From positions 1-60,846 of the IMG/VR virus record IMGVR_UViG_3300020473_002126: a stretch of 60,846 nt of DNA. One strand, written 5' to 3'. This document shows, piece by piece, positions 25,252 through 32,895 of the stretch. The notes under the pieces were generated by a model that did no database searches, was not told where the DNA came from, and was given only the letters and a program-made list of their open reading frames with translations. Source of the stretch: a virus. The position numbers and the translations under genes are program-made. Within the stretch, counting starts at the first letter, position 1; each line of letters opens with the position of its first letter.

Positions 25252-26568
25252 ATGTCAACAAAAGATAAAATAAAAGAAATAATGAGCCGCTTCCAGACTT
25301 CTGATAGCTCTAGAAAAAATGGGCCGGCAACTTATCTTGGCAATACACCAGATATCTTCAAGGCTTACGAGACAAAAAACCCTGATGATCTCCCAATACC
25401 TCAGTGCGTTCAATTTGAAATTACAAACTTCTGTACAACTGGGTGCAGAATGTGCTTCCGATGGACATGGTTAAAACAGCGAGACTATGATGAAACCGCA
25501 GAACTAACTGTTGAAAGACAAATAGAGTTGTTTAAAGAACTGGCTGATTTAGGAGTAAAAACTTTTTTGTGGACAGGCGGCGAACCTGTTTCCCACCCAG
25601 AGTTTGTCAGGTTAATTAAAGCAGCACACGGTTTTGGCGTAGAAGTCGGTGTATTGAGTAACGGTGTAGGAATAGATAGAAAAATAGCAGACGCAATGGT
25701 TCAATATGGTTCATGGGTTCGAATATCGCAAGATGATGTAAAGACAGACTTTGAGAAAAAGAATGTGAGAACTGTTTTAGAAGCACCGTCTTATGGAAAG
25801 AATCACGGCGATATTTTTGAAGAACTTGACAAGTCTATAGGAAATCTAAGAAAAGCAATGGAAGAGCACCCAGATTCTAACTTTTCAATAGGTTTAGCAT
25901 TCACTATTCAGAAAAACAATGTAAGAAGCATCCCGGAGATGATAGCATACGCAGAAGAAAACAAAATTAAAGCTTCAATGAAATTAGCTCACGGTGAAGG
26001 CGGCAAGTACTTGTGCACAAAAGAAGATCTAGACTGGATAAAGAATGATCTTCTTACAAATGATGACTTAGTTAATTCTGAATATTCAAACTTAAACTAT
26101 TTGAAAGACTACTTTTTAAATCTGTTAGACGAACAAGACATTATTGAAGGACTACCTACAAGAAAATATTATGACAACAATGATATCACATGCTTCACAA
26201 CAGAGTTGTTTTCTTTGATTGATGCGTTCGGGCGTACTTACGTTTGCTGTCACTTGTATGACGATAATGGCACGTTTAAATCTGATCAAAGAGACAAATA
26301 TAACATTGGCGATGTGACTACTAATAGTTTTGAGTCAGTCTGGAGAAGCAATGCTTATCAAAAAATAAGAGAAGAGCTTTCTCCAATCGATGTCTGTAAT
26401 ATGCATTGTTCCAACTGTACTAGACATTGGGTTCCAAACACTGTTTTAACGTCCTTACACAAAGAAGTATTTACACCATTGAAAGAAGAACTAGGCTTAG
26501 AAGAAGGACTGAAAGAATATAAAAAAGCTGCACTAGATCTTTCAGTGAATACACCTGTATGGCACTAG
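25252..26568 (+). CDS. radical SAM enzyme with SPASM-like C-terminal cysteines
   Basis: A 438-residue protein. ITNFCTTGCRMCF at about residue 60 is the CxxxCxxC cluster site that holds the 4Fe-4S for SAM cleavage. FLWTGGEPVSHPEF is the GGEP SAM-binding strand. Near the C-terminus YVCCHLYDD and CNMHCSNCTRHW supply the extra cysteines of a SPASM/Twitch-type auxiliary cluster. Within a glycan island it may catalyse radical deoxygenation, epimerisation or C-C bond chemistry on a nucleotide sugar, but the substrate cannot be deduced. The start is ATG 25252, with AGGGG upstream. Confidence 0.88.
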   Translation: MSTKDKIKEIMSRFQTSDSSRKNGPATYLGNTPDIFKAYETKNPDDLPIPQCVQFEITNFCTTGCRMCFRWTWLKQRDYDETAELTVERQIELFKELADLGVKTFLWTGGEPVSHPEFVRLIKAAHGFGVEVGVLSNGVGIDRKIADAMVQYGSWVRISQDDVKTDFEKKNVRTVLEAPSYGKNHGDIFEELDKSIGNLRKAMEEHPDSNFSIGLAFTIQKNNVRSIPEMIAYAEENKIKASMKLAHGEGGKYLCTKEDLDWIKNDLLTNDDLVNSEYSNLNYLKDYFLNLLDEQDIIEGLPTRKYYDNNDITCFTTELFSLIDAFGRTYVCCHLYDDNGTFKSDQRDKYNIGDVTTNSFESVWRSNAYQKIREELSPIDVCNMHCSNCTRHWVPNTVLTSLHKEVFTPLKEELGLEEGLKEYKKAALDLSVNTPVWH

Positions 26569-26569
26569 T

Positions 26570-27472
26570 ATGAGAAAATCTAGGTACAGATCGGTAAAGA
26601 ATAGACCTAGAGAAAAAGAGTATAGAGACTGGGCCCAACATCTTTTTGATGATACTCTAGAATCATTAAAACTTGATAAGCTTAGAGAAATATGCAAAGA
26701 CAACAACCTCCCAAAGTCAGGAAATAAGTCCCGATTAGCCAAGAGGATTAAAGATAATTTAACTTTTTGTACGCACGAATTTTTAAAAAACGAAAAAACT
26801 GTTTTTATTAAGTGCTACAAATATGATTATATTTCTGAGTGTGTACGCTTAGATAATAACTTTTATGAATGGAAAATACTTGACAATATTAATGACTTAA
26901 GCTTAAATCCAGGTGTTCTTGTTGACATAGGTGGGCACGTGGGTAATCACTCTTTGTTTTTTTTAATGTTTTCTAGTATTGAAAAATCTTATATTTTTGA
27001 ACCTAGAAGAGACCTCTGCGATTTAATTAAGCATAATGCAAAATTAAATAATTTAGAAAAAAACATAGAACTGAATTATCGTGGAGTCAAGGCTATTGCT
27101 GACAGAAAGGGTAAGTTTGATTTTTTAAGAAAGAAAGACTTTAATTTAGGCACGGGTAAGATTTTAATAAAAGAAAAGGGTGATGTACCTGTTGATACAG
27201 TTGACAATCTCTTTAAAGAAATTTCTGTCTCTGTTATGAAGATTGATGTTGAAGGATTAGAAGAGACTGTTTTAAAAGGTGCAAAATCAACAATACAAAG
27301 AGACACACCTGTAATCATCGTCGAATCAAATGTAAAAAGCAAAGAAGATAGCGATCATACAAAGGGCTTAGATGAAATATTAGATAGGTTAAAGCCAACC
27401 AAGTATGAAGTTTTCTATAGAGATGGTGCAATTCCGGGCCCGTTCACCTATATTTTAAAGCCAACATTGTAA
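26570..27472 (+). CDS. FkbM methyltransferase with N-terminal SAP-like motif
   Basis: A 300-residue protein. Residues about 33-65 fit a SAP helix-extended loop-helix motif (LKLDKLREICKDNNLPKSGN then KSRLAKRIKDNL), normally used for DNA or RNA binding. Residues 100-290 are FkbM: LVDIGGHVGNHSLFF (about 116), YIFEPRRDL, and VMKIDVEGLEETVLKGA (about 222). The N-terminus is very basic. The combination is unusual. The SAP unit could target the enzyme to nucleic acid or simply be a protein-interaction hairpin. It begins one base after the radical SAM stop codon. Confidence 0.75.
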   Translation: MRKSRYRSVKNRPREKEYRDWAQHLFDDTLESLKLDKLREICKDNNLPKSGNKSRLAKRIKDNLTFCTHEFLKNEKTVFIKCYKYDYISECVRLDNNFYEWKILDNINDLSLNPGVLVDIGGHVGNHSLFFLMFSSIEKSYIFEPRRDLCDLIKHNAKLNNLEKNIELNYRGVKAIADRKGKFDFLRKKDFNLGTGKILIKEKGDVPVDTVDNLFKEISVSVMKIDVEGLEETVLKGAKSTIQRDTPVIIVESNVKSKEDSDHTKGLDEILDRLKPTKYEVFYRDGAIPGPFTYILKPTL

Positions 27473-27489
27473 ATTTCAGACTTAGATAC

Positions 27490-27495
27490 TATAAT
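27490..27495 (+). promoter_or_regulatory. -10-like box TATAAT before the sugar isomerase gene
   Basis: TATAAT sits in a 38-base gap, 15 bases before ATG 27511, and is followed by GAGGAAA as the ribosome binding site. Most neighbouring genes overlap, so this gap could hold an internal promoter. No -35 element is evident, and the short distance leaves little leader. Confidence 0.3.
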
Positions 27496-27510
27496 TTTCT
27501 TGAGGAAATA

Positions 27511-28089
27511 ATGATAGATTTTGAAAATATTGAAGAAAAATTTGAAAATGCTGTAGCCTCCAAGCAGTGGAAGAATCTTGTAAAAGACTTTCTTTCAGTT
27601 GATCGCATTTACTTAATTGGCAATGGCGGGCTCCATTTTACAGCAGCCCATGGAGCAACTGATTGCACCAGACTGATACCAGATAAGCTTGTAATGTCAT
27701 TTGATTCAAGCGGATATATTACATCATGCGCGAATGATCATGGATATGAAAATCTTTTTATACGGTGGCTTGAAACTTCTGGAGTAACAGATACCCCTGA
27801 AAAGACGATGGTGATAGGTCTTTCATGCTCTGGGAATTCAAAAAATATTACTAGAGCCTTGTCGTGGGCAAAAGCGTCAAAACTTAAAACAGCTATGATC
27901 TCTGGTCAAGAATCTAAGCGGCTAGAAAAAGGAATAAATGAAGTAAATCTAAACTGTCGATATTTTCACACTTGTGAAGTTTTGACATTGATACTATTTT
28001 ATCAACTAATACACGAAGCAGGCCAATCTTGCCCTGCTATTATTGATGAAATTAAGCGAAAAGATCCGTGGGCACTGGGAAAAGAATGA
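27511..28089 (+). CDS. SIS-domain phosphosugar isomerase (GmhA-like)
   Basis: A 192-residue protein of GmhA size. DRIYLIGNGGLHFTAAHGAT and VIGLSCSGNSKNITRAL are the two SIS phosphosugar-binding loops, with Ser residues in the second. GmhA isomerises sedoheptulose 7-phosphate at the start of heptose synthesis. The expected GmhA HxxxE/His residues are only partly visible (FHTCEVLTLILFYQLIHE), so another ketose/aldose phosphate is possible. It overlaps a HAD phosphatase and is followed by a cytidylyltransferase, an order that suggests synthesis of one activated sugar. Confidence 0.8.
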   Translation: MIDFENIEEKFENAVASKQWKNLVKDFLSVDRIYLIGNGGLHFTAAHGATDCTRLIPDKLVMSFDSSGYITSCANDHGYENLFIRWLETSGVTDTPEKTMVIGLSCSGNSKNITRALSWAKASKLKTAMISGQESKRLEKGINEVNLNCRYFHTCEVLTLILFYQLIHEAGQSCPAIIDEIKRKDPWALGKE

Positions 28090-28490
28090 AGCAAGAAATA
28101 AGAGAACATTCCTTTCCAGATGAAACTTTTCAAGTAGGCATAGATTTCGACGGCGTCATTCATGCAAATTCAAAAGGATTTTATGACGGTACTGTTTACG
28201 ATGAGCCTATACCGGGTGCCAGAGAAGCATTAGCAAAACTATCAGAAAGATTTGTAATAATCGTCTATAGCGCCAAAGCCAGAAAAGATAGAATGTTGAT
28301 TAACGGACAAACTGGTGTAGATTTAATATGGGAATGGCTTAAAAAGCACGACATGGATGGGTTTGTTAAAGATGTTACAGCAGAAAAACCTCGAGCAGTT
28401 TTCTATATTGATGACAAAGCTGTAAGATTTAACGGTGATTGGCCTGAGACTTTTCAGAACTTGCAGAAATTTGGGTATTTAGATGACTAA
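28086..28490 (+). CDS. HAD-superfamily phosphatase-like protein
   Basis: A 134-residue protein started at ATG 28086 (ATGA overlap). VGIDFDGVIHA gives the DxD nucleophile motif, followed by FVIIVYSAKARKDR (motif II Ser/Thr region) and the late acidic motif FYIDDKAVRF. The small size leaves little room for a cap domain. Between the SIS isomerase and the cytidylyltransferase it could dephosphorylate a sugar phosphate, as GmhB does in heptose synthesis. Confidence 0.75.
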   Translation: MKQEIREHSFPDETFQVGIDFDGVIHANSKGFYDGTVYDEPIPGAREALAKLSERFVIIVYSAKARKDRMLINGQTGVDLIWEWLKKHDMDGFVKDVTAEKPRAVFYIDDKAVRFNGDWPETFQNLQKFGYLDD

Positions 28491-29199
28491 CGTATACGCA
28501 CTACAGACAGCCAGAGCCGGAAGTAAGTCAGTAAAGAGCAAGAACACCCTGCTGATTGATGACAAGCCACTATTTCAATATCCAGTTGAAAAAGCTTTAA
28601 ATTCAAAGAAAATAAAACAAGTTTATATTAGTACTGACATTTATCTTGTCAAAAGAAACCCTGATAACCTGCCCTATAGGGTAATATCTAGACCAGAATC
28701 TTTGTGCGGTGATGATTCTTCTCACCATGATGTCATGATTCACGGATTAAAAGAAATAGAAAAAAGAGAAGCAGAACAAGTCGATATATTGGTCGTTTTA
28801 TTGGGAAACTCTCTAGGCGCAGAAAGTCACGTATTAGATGAGGCGATAAACTTTTTAATCGAAAACCCAGAGTATGATTCGATCCAAAGCGTTTCAGAAT
28901 TCAACATGTTTAATCCGTTTCGTGCGTTTACAGTTGAAAACGAATCTCTAAAAACTTACATGAGTCAAGAAGATATCTTGAACGGAAAAAAGATAAAAAA
29001 CATTAATGATAAAAAATCAGCAGGAGACATATACTTTGCCAACGGTTCTTTTTTTATATGTCGAAGAGACATTCTGTTGAAAATGGAGGGAATGCTTCCC
29101 TTTCCTTGGTTAGGGTTTAATATAAAACCTTGGGTACAACCAGTGACAATGGAAATAGATGCATATTGGCAAAGTTCAGTTCTAAAGGATCAAGTATGA
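28483..29199 (+). CDS. CMP-sugar synthetase-like cytidylyltransferase
   Basis: A 238-residue GT-A-like nucleotidyltransferase. QTARAGSKSVKSKNTLLI corresponds to the ARGGSKxIxxKN nucleotide loop, with Ala for the second Gly. VYISTDIYLV and ISRPESL follow as in NeuA/KdsB. It is the first of two such enzymes in the island (the other begins at 30510), so two different CMP-activated sugars may be made. The changed loop may affect activity. Confidence 0.75.
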   Translation: MTNVYALQTARAGSKSVKSKNTLLIDDKPLFQYPVEKALNSKKIKQVYISTDIYLVKRNPDNLPYRVISRPESLCGDDSSHHDVMIHGLKEIEKREAEQVDILVVLLGNSLGAESHVLDEAINFLIENPEYDSIQSVSEFNMFNPFRAFTVENESLKTYMSQEDILNGKKIKNINDKKSAGDIYFANGSFFICRRDILLKMEGMLPFPWLGFNIKPWVQPVTMEIDAYWQSSVLKDQV

Positions 29200-29885
29200 G
29201 CGAAATTTATGACAAGTATTTAACACCAGAACAACAAAAAAAGATCAAACAAATTCCTGATGAACGAAGATGGAATAATTACAGAAACTTTGATTTAGAA
29301 CTTGAAGTCTGGGATAATTTCTGGAACAATGTTTTTAAAGGCACAGACGGTCAAAAGGTTCTAGACTATGGTTGCGGTGCAGCATATGATGAATTAGTTG
29401 CCCGCACACTAGGGAAGGCTGATGTGACATCTCTAGATATTGACACAAAAGAAGTAAAAATTGTCTTTGGAAGATTTCACGAAGCAACAGGAATCAATGC
29501 TAAGTACTGGGACGGAAAAACGATGCCGTTTGAAGATGAATCATTTGATGCAATTATTTCAAAGGCTTCTCTTTCAAAATTAGTAAATTCAAGCTGGGAA
29601 TCAGCATTGTCAGAACTAGCCCGTGTTTCAAAAGACAATGCTATTTGGTATATATCTCCCCATTACATGTCTGAGCGCCTTGTACAAAACATGCCTGAGT
29701 CTATCAAAAACACGCTTGTGGAGAAAAACGTTCAATTATGCTCTTGGACATGGGACACAGAAGATCCTAGAAATAGATACTGGAGAAACAAGGGCATTAT
29801 TACTGAAGATGCCGCTGGTGGCCATGATTTCAACTATGAAAATCGAGAAAACATAGGTGCGGATGTAACAGATAATGAAGATTGA
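29196..29885 (+). CDS. class I SAM-dependent methyltransferase
   Basis: A 229-residue protein started at ATG 29196 (overlapping the previous TGA, with AAAGGA upstream) instead of the longer frame from 29130. VLDYGCGAAYDELVAR is the SAM loop (about residue 52), VTSLDIDTKEV the acidic second strand, and MPFEDESFDAIISKASL motif II of the Methyltransf_11 group. It probably methylates a sugar or a small precursor. Confidence 0.8.
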   Translation: MSEIYDKYLTPEQQKKIKQIPDERRWNNYRNFDLELEVWDNFWNNVFKGTDGQKVLDYGCGAAYDELVARTLGKADVTSLDIDTKEVKIVFGRFHEATGINAKYWDGKTMPFEDESFDAIISKASLSKLVNSSWESALSELARVSKDNAIWYISPHYMSERLVQNMPESIKNTLVEKNVQLCSWTWDTEDPRNRYWRNKGIITEDAAGGHDFNYENRENIGADVTDNED

Positions 29886-30513
29886 TAGTTGTGTAATAGT
29901 TTGTAGAGGGTCTTCTGTAGCTAGAATAGATGAGTTAAGCAAGTCTTATGATGTTTGCCTTCTAGTTAATGAATGGACAACTGAGCTTGAAAAATTTGAT
30001 AACATCTCTGAATTTTTACTATTACAAAACAAAGTCATTCATGTTATAAATCGCGATGCGAGATCATTTCTAAAGAAAGAGCAGTATCAAAAATATAAAA
30101 TAGATCACTGTCAACTAAATGTAAGAGAACCAGAATACAAACAAAGTCCTTTAAGAATGTGGTTGGAAGACAAATCAATAAATACAAAGTTTCTAAGCGA
30201 ATCGTTGGTGCCCATATCAAAAACTGGCGCCGGAGGATTTCCATCTACCGGTGTCTTGGCAGTTGCTCACGCTGCAAAAGTTCTAAATGCTAAGTCAATT
30301 GATGTGATCGGTTTAGACTTTTTTGAAGCAGATTATTTCTCTCATCACTCTCATTCTAGAAAGCCAGCTGCTCAAGATTATCAAAAGAAAAAAGGTGTTG
30401 TTATGAAAGAGTATACTGAAAAACTTTTAGCACTTTTCCCAAATACAGACTTTAGATTTTTTACAAATTCTACATTTGAACCCAATTTAGAAAACGTAAA
30501 GATAGTAAAATGA
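29875..30513 (+). CDS. sialyltransferase-like protein (GT42-type fold)
   Basis: A 212-residue protein. CVIVCRGSSVARIDEL is a nucleotide-binding start like the GxGxS loop of GT42. FPSTGVLAVAHAAKVLNAKS followed by IDVIGLDFFEADYFSHH matches the GT42 block in which an S/T-G precedes a helix and the IYLxGxDF strand. It is directly followed by CMP-sugar synthetase and NeuB-type genes, so transfer of a nonulosonic acid fits well. It overlaps both neighbours. The enzyme is shorter than characterised bacterial GT42 (about 260-300). Confidence 0.65.
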   Translation: MKIDSCVIVCRGSSVARIDELSKSYDVCLLVNEWTTELEKFDNISEFLLLQNKVIHVINRDARSFLKKEQYQKYKIDHCQLNVREPEYKQSPLRMWLEDKSINTKFLSESLVPISKTGAGGFPSTGVLAVAHAAKVLNAKSIDVIGLDFFEADYFSHHSHSRKPAAQDYQKKKGVVMKEYTEKLLALFPNTDFRFFTNSTFEPNLENVKIVK

Positions 30514-31172
30514 CACAAAAAATAGTTGCAGTAATCCCTGCCAGGGGCGGTAGTAAGGGAATACCAAAAAAGAACCTCGCAACTCTAAATGGTAAGCCGC
30601 TACTATATTATAGTGTAACAGCATGCATAAAATCACAAGTAATTGATGAAACATGGGTATCATCAGATGATGATGAAATATTAAATTATGCAAAGTCTTT
30701 GGGGGCTAAGGGTTTAAAACGGCCTAGTTCAATTTGCTCAGACGAGTCGTCGTCTGAAAGTGCATTACTCCATTTTGCTGACTGTGTAGGGTTTGATACA
30801 CTTGTTTTTGTTCAAGCAACTTCCCCACTAATTACATGTGATATTGTCGCAAATGCAGTAACTCACTACAAACAAGACACGGGATTGGACTCTTTAGTTT
30901 CTGGGCACATTGATCATGGTTTTTGGTGGGCAAATGGCAAACCTTTGTTTGACCCGCTCAATCGACCAACTCGACAACAGCAAGGTGACTTGTACAAAGA
31001 GTCAGGAATGTTTTATATTACATCTAGGAGTGCACTTTTAGAGTCAGGATGTAGATATTCCGGAAACGCAAAAATCTATCCAATAGACAAAATGTCTTCT
31101 CTAGAGGTGGACACCGAAGAAGACTTAAGGCTAATTGAACTTATAATGACTAGGAGAAAAAATAATGTTTAA
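30510..31172 (+). CDS. neuA: acylneuraminate (nonulosonic acid) cytidylyltransferase
   Basis: A 220-residue protein of the usual NeuA/PseF length. VAVIPARGGSKGIPKKNLAT is the intact CTP-binding loop. WVSSDDDEIL, KRPSSICSDES, and FVQATSPLIT follow in standard order, and the C-terminal PIDKMSSLEVDTEEDL carries the conserved metal-binding D-T-x-x-D. It activates a nonulosonic acid with CTP to give the CMP-sugar for the transferase encoded just upstream. Whether the sugar is Neu, Leg or Pse type cannot be told. Confidence 0.9.
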   Translation: MTQKIVAVIPARGGSKGIPKKNLATLNGKPLLYYSVTACIKSQVIDETWVSSDDDEILNYAKSLGAKGLKRPSSICSDESSSESALLHFADCVGFDTLVFVQATSPLITCDIVANAVTHYKQDTGLDSLVSGHIDHGFWWANGKPLFDPLNRPTRQQQGDLYKESGMFYITSRSALLESGCRYSGNAKIYPIDKMSSLEVDTEEDLRLIELIMTRRKNNV

Positions 31173-32025
31173 TCCGTACTCAACAGGCAACACGCCATTC
31201 ATCATAGCAGAAATAGGGATCAACCACAATGGAGACGTTGCTATTGCAAAAAAATTAATCGACGTAGCTGTTGATACTGGTTGTGACGCTGTCAAATTTC
31301 AAAAAAGAAATATTGATATTGTCTACACTGAAAAATATCTAGATGGTCATAGAGAGAGCCCTTGGGGGACAACTCAAAGAGAACAAAAGGCAGGTCTTGA
31401 GTTTTCACTAGAAGACTATCAAGAAATAGACAGGTACTGCAAAGCTTCTGGTATAATGTGGACAGCTTCTGCCTGGGACGAAGATAGTCAAGATTTTATC
31501 AATAAGATGGGCGTCCCTTTTAACAAGGTAGCCTCCGCCATGGTGACCAACCCGGCCTTCCTTGAAAAGGTTGCAGCCGAAGGCAAGCATACATTTGTGT
31601 CTACTGGTATGTGTACTTTGGAAACAATCGATCAAGCCGTAGCTATTTTCAAATCTGCAGGATGCCCACTCACATTGTTCCATACAGTTTCAGTGTATCC
31701 ATGCAATGACGCTGATTGCAACGTGAGAATGATAACAACTCTTAAAGAAAGATATAATTGCCCGGTAGGATACAGCGGCCATGAAAGAGGTTTATTGCCG
31801 TCACTTCTTGCAGTTTCTTTGGGCGGAGTAGCTTTAGAGAGACACATAACTCTGGATAGAACTATGTATGGATCTGATCAATCAGCATCTCTCGAACCAG
31901 AAGGACTAAGAAGGCTCGTCAGAGACGCACGCAATGTCACCGCGACATTAGGGACAGGTGAAAAGACATACTCAGCTGAAGAGAGAAGCGTTTCAGAAAA
32001 ACTAAGGTATTTTGAAAGTGAGTAA
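31165..32025 (+). CDS. neuB: NeuB-type nonulosonic acid synthase, without SAF domain
   Basis: A 286-residue TIM-barrel protein that condenses phosphoenolpyruvate with an N-acyl hexosamine. IIAEIGINHNGD (about residue 13), AVKFQKR, MWTASAWDEDS, KVASAMVTNPAFL, VSTGMCTLETID, VGYSGHERG and ALERHITLDRTMYGSDQS follow the NeuB/PseI/LegI order and include the metal His residues. The typical enzyme is about 340-350 residues with a C-terminal antifreeze-like SAF domain. Here the chain stops after ERSVSEKLRYFES, so SAF is absent. It overlaps neuA by 8 bases. The activity may be retained, as SAF-less relatives occur. Confidence 0.9.
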   Translation: MFNPYSTGNTPFIIAEIGINHNGDVAIAKKLIDVAVDTGCDAVKFQKRNIDIVYTEKYLDGHRESPWGTTQREQKAGLEFSLEDYQEIDRYCKASGIMWTASAWDEDSQDFINKMGVPFNKVASAMVTNPAFLEKVAAEGKHTFVSTGMCTLETIDQAVAIFKSAGCPLTLFHTVSVYPCNDADCNVRMITTLKERYNCPVGYSGHERGLLPSLLAVSLGGVALERHITLDRTMYGSDQSASLEPEGLRRLVRDARNVTATLGTGEKTYSAEERSVSEKLRYFESE

Positions 32026-32407
32026 AAAAGAGCAAAGATTTCTCCCAAGAGAAACTCAGCTTGAGATGACTCATGTCGACAAGGGCTGGGGTTGGGAGAG
32101 GTGGATTTGCAATGGTCCAGAATACTGTGGAAAACTATTGTTTTTTAACAAGGGTAAGAGGTGTAGCTGGCATGTTCACAGGTTGAAGGATGAAGTCTTC
32201 TATCTACAGTCTGGAAGAATGCTGGTAAAGTATTCTGATAATGATGACATTGAAAAAGCAAGTGAGGTAACTCTCGAACCAGGTCAAAATTTTCATGTAT
32301 ATCGAGGTTTAAGGCATCAAATGATAGCTCTAGAAGATTCAGAATTATTTGAATTCTCAACTCAACATTTTGACAGCGATAGTTATAGGTTAATCAAAGG
32401 TGACTAA
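32018..32407 (+). CDS. cupin-fold protein, mannose-6-phosphate isomerase-like
   Basis: A 129-residue single-cupin protein. I use GTG 32018, overlapping the neuB stop; TTG 32012 is the alternative. GWGWERWICNG leads into CSWHVHRLKDEVFYLQSG, giving two His and a Glu, and GLRHQM gives the second-motif His, so a full metal site is present. Such cupins act as sugar isomerases, epimerases or sensors in glycan clusters. The exact reaction is unknown. Confidence 0.75.
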   Translation: MSKKEQRFLPRETQLEMTHVDKGWGWERWICNGPEYCGKLLFFNKGKRCSWHVHRLKDEVFYLQSGRMLVKYSDNDDIEKASEVTLEPGQNFHVYRGLRHQMIALEDSELFEFSTQHFDSDSYRLIKGD

Positions 32408-32895
32408 TGATAAAAGACTTGCCCTTAAAAGATCTTTTGAAATCTCAGATTTACAAGGGTGAGCTTTATTCTTTTCAGATTGTTGCAATCCTTTTGGCTT
32501 TGGAAAACTTCTCAGGAAAAAACAATATAGGGGTTGAAATATATCACAAGTGGATAAAGTCTAGAAAAAAGAGAGACCCTTTTCAATCAACGATCAATTT
32601 AGCAATCTTGGCCCGTTCATTTGAAATAAACGGATTTTCTAGTAATTTTCCTTTAGAAATTGATGAAGATGATTATCTTTTGAATGGGGGCACACATAGA
32701 ACTGCGTGTTCTTTATTCTATAATTTAGATAGTGTCCCCCATGTTTTTCGCAGTCGACAAGGCCCATCTAAGGACAATCCAAAATATTATGGGATTGACT
32801 ACTTCAAATCTGATGAAAACTTTTCAAAAAAAGATATCGAAGTTTTATCATTGCGATGGGCAGATATAATTGAAAAATACGAGATAAAAAAATGA
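32407..32895 (+). CDS. small protein with ParB/sulfiredoxin-like motif, unknown function
   Basis: A 162-residue protein. The segment YLLNGGTHRTACSLFYNLDS at about residue 94 resembles the DGxHRxxAxxxxG loop of ParB/sulfiredoxin-type nucleotide-binding folds, which bind or hydrolyse NTPs. The rest is helical and unrecognised. Its ATG overlaps the cupin stop codon and its stop overlaps the next start. In this setting a kinase-like or regulatory role in glycan synthesis is possible but not shown. Confidence 0.55.
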   Translation: MIKDLPLKDLLKSQIYKGELYSFQIVAILLALENFSGKNNIGVEIYHKWIKSRKKRDPFQSTINLAILARSFEINGFSSNFPLEIDEDDYLLNGGTHRTACSLFYNLDSVPHVFRSRQGPSKDNPKYYGIDYFKSDENFSKKDIEVLSLRWADIIEKYEIKK

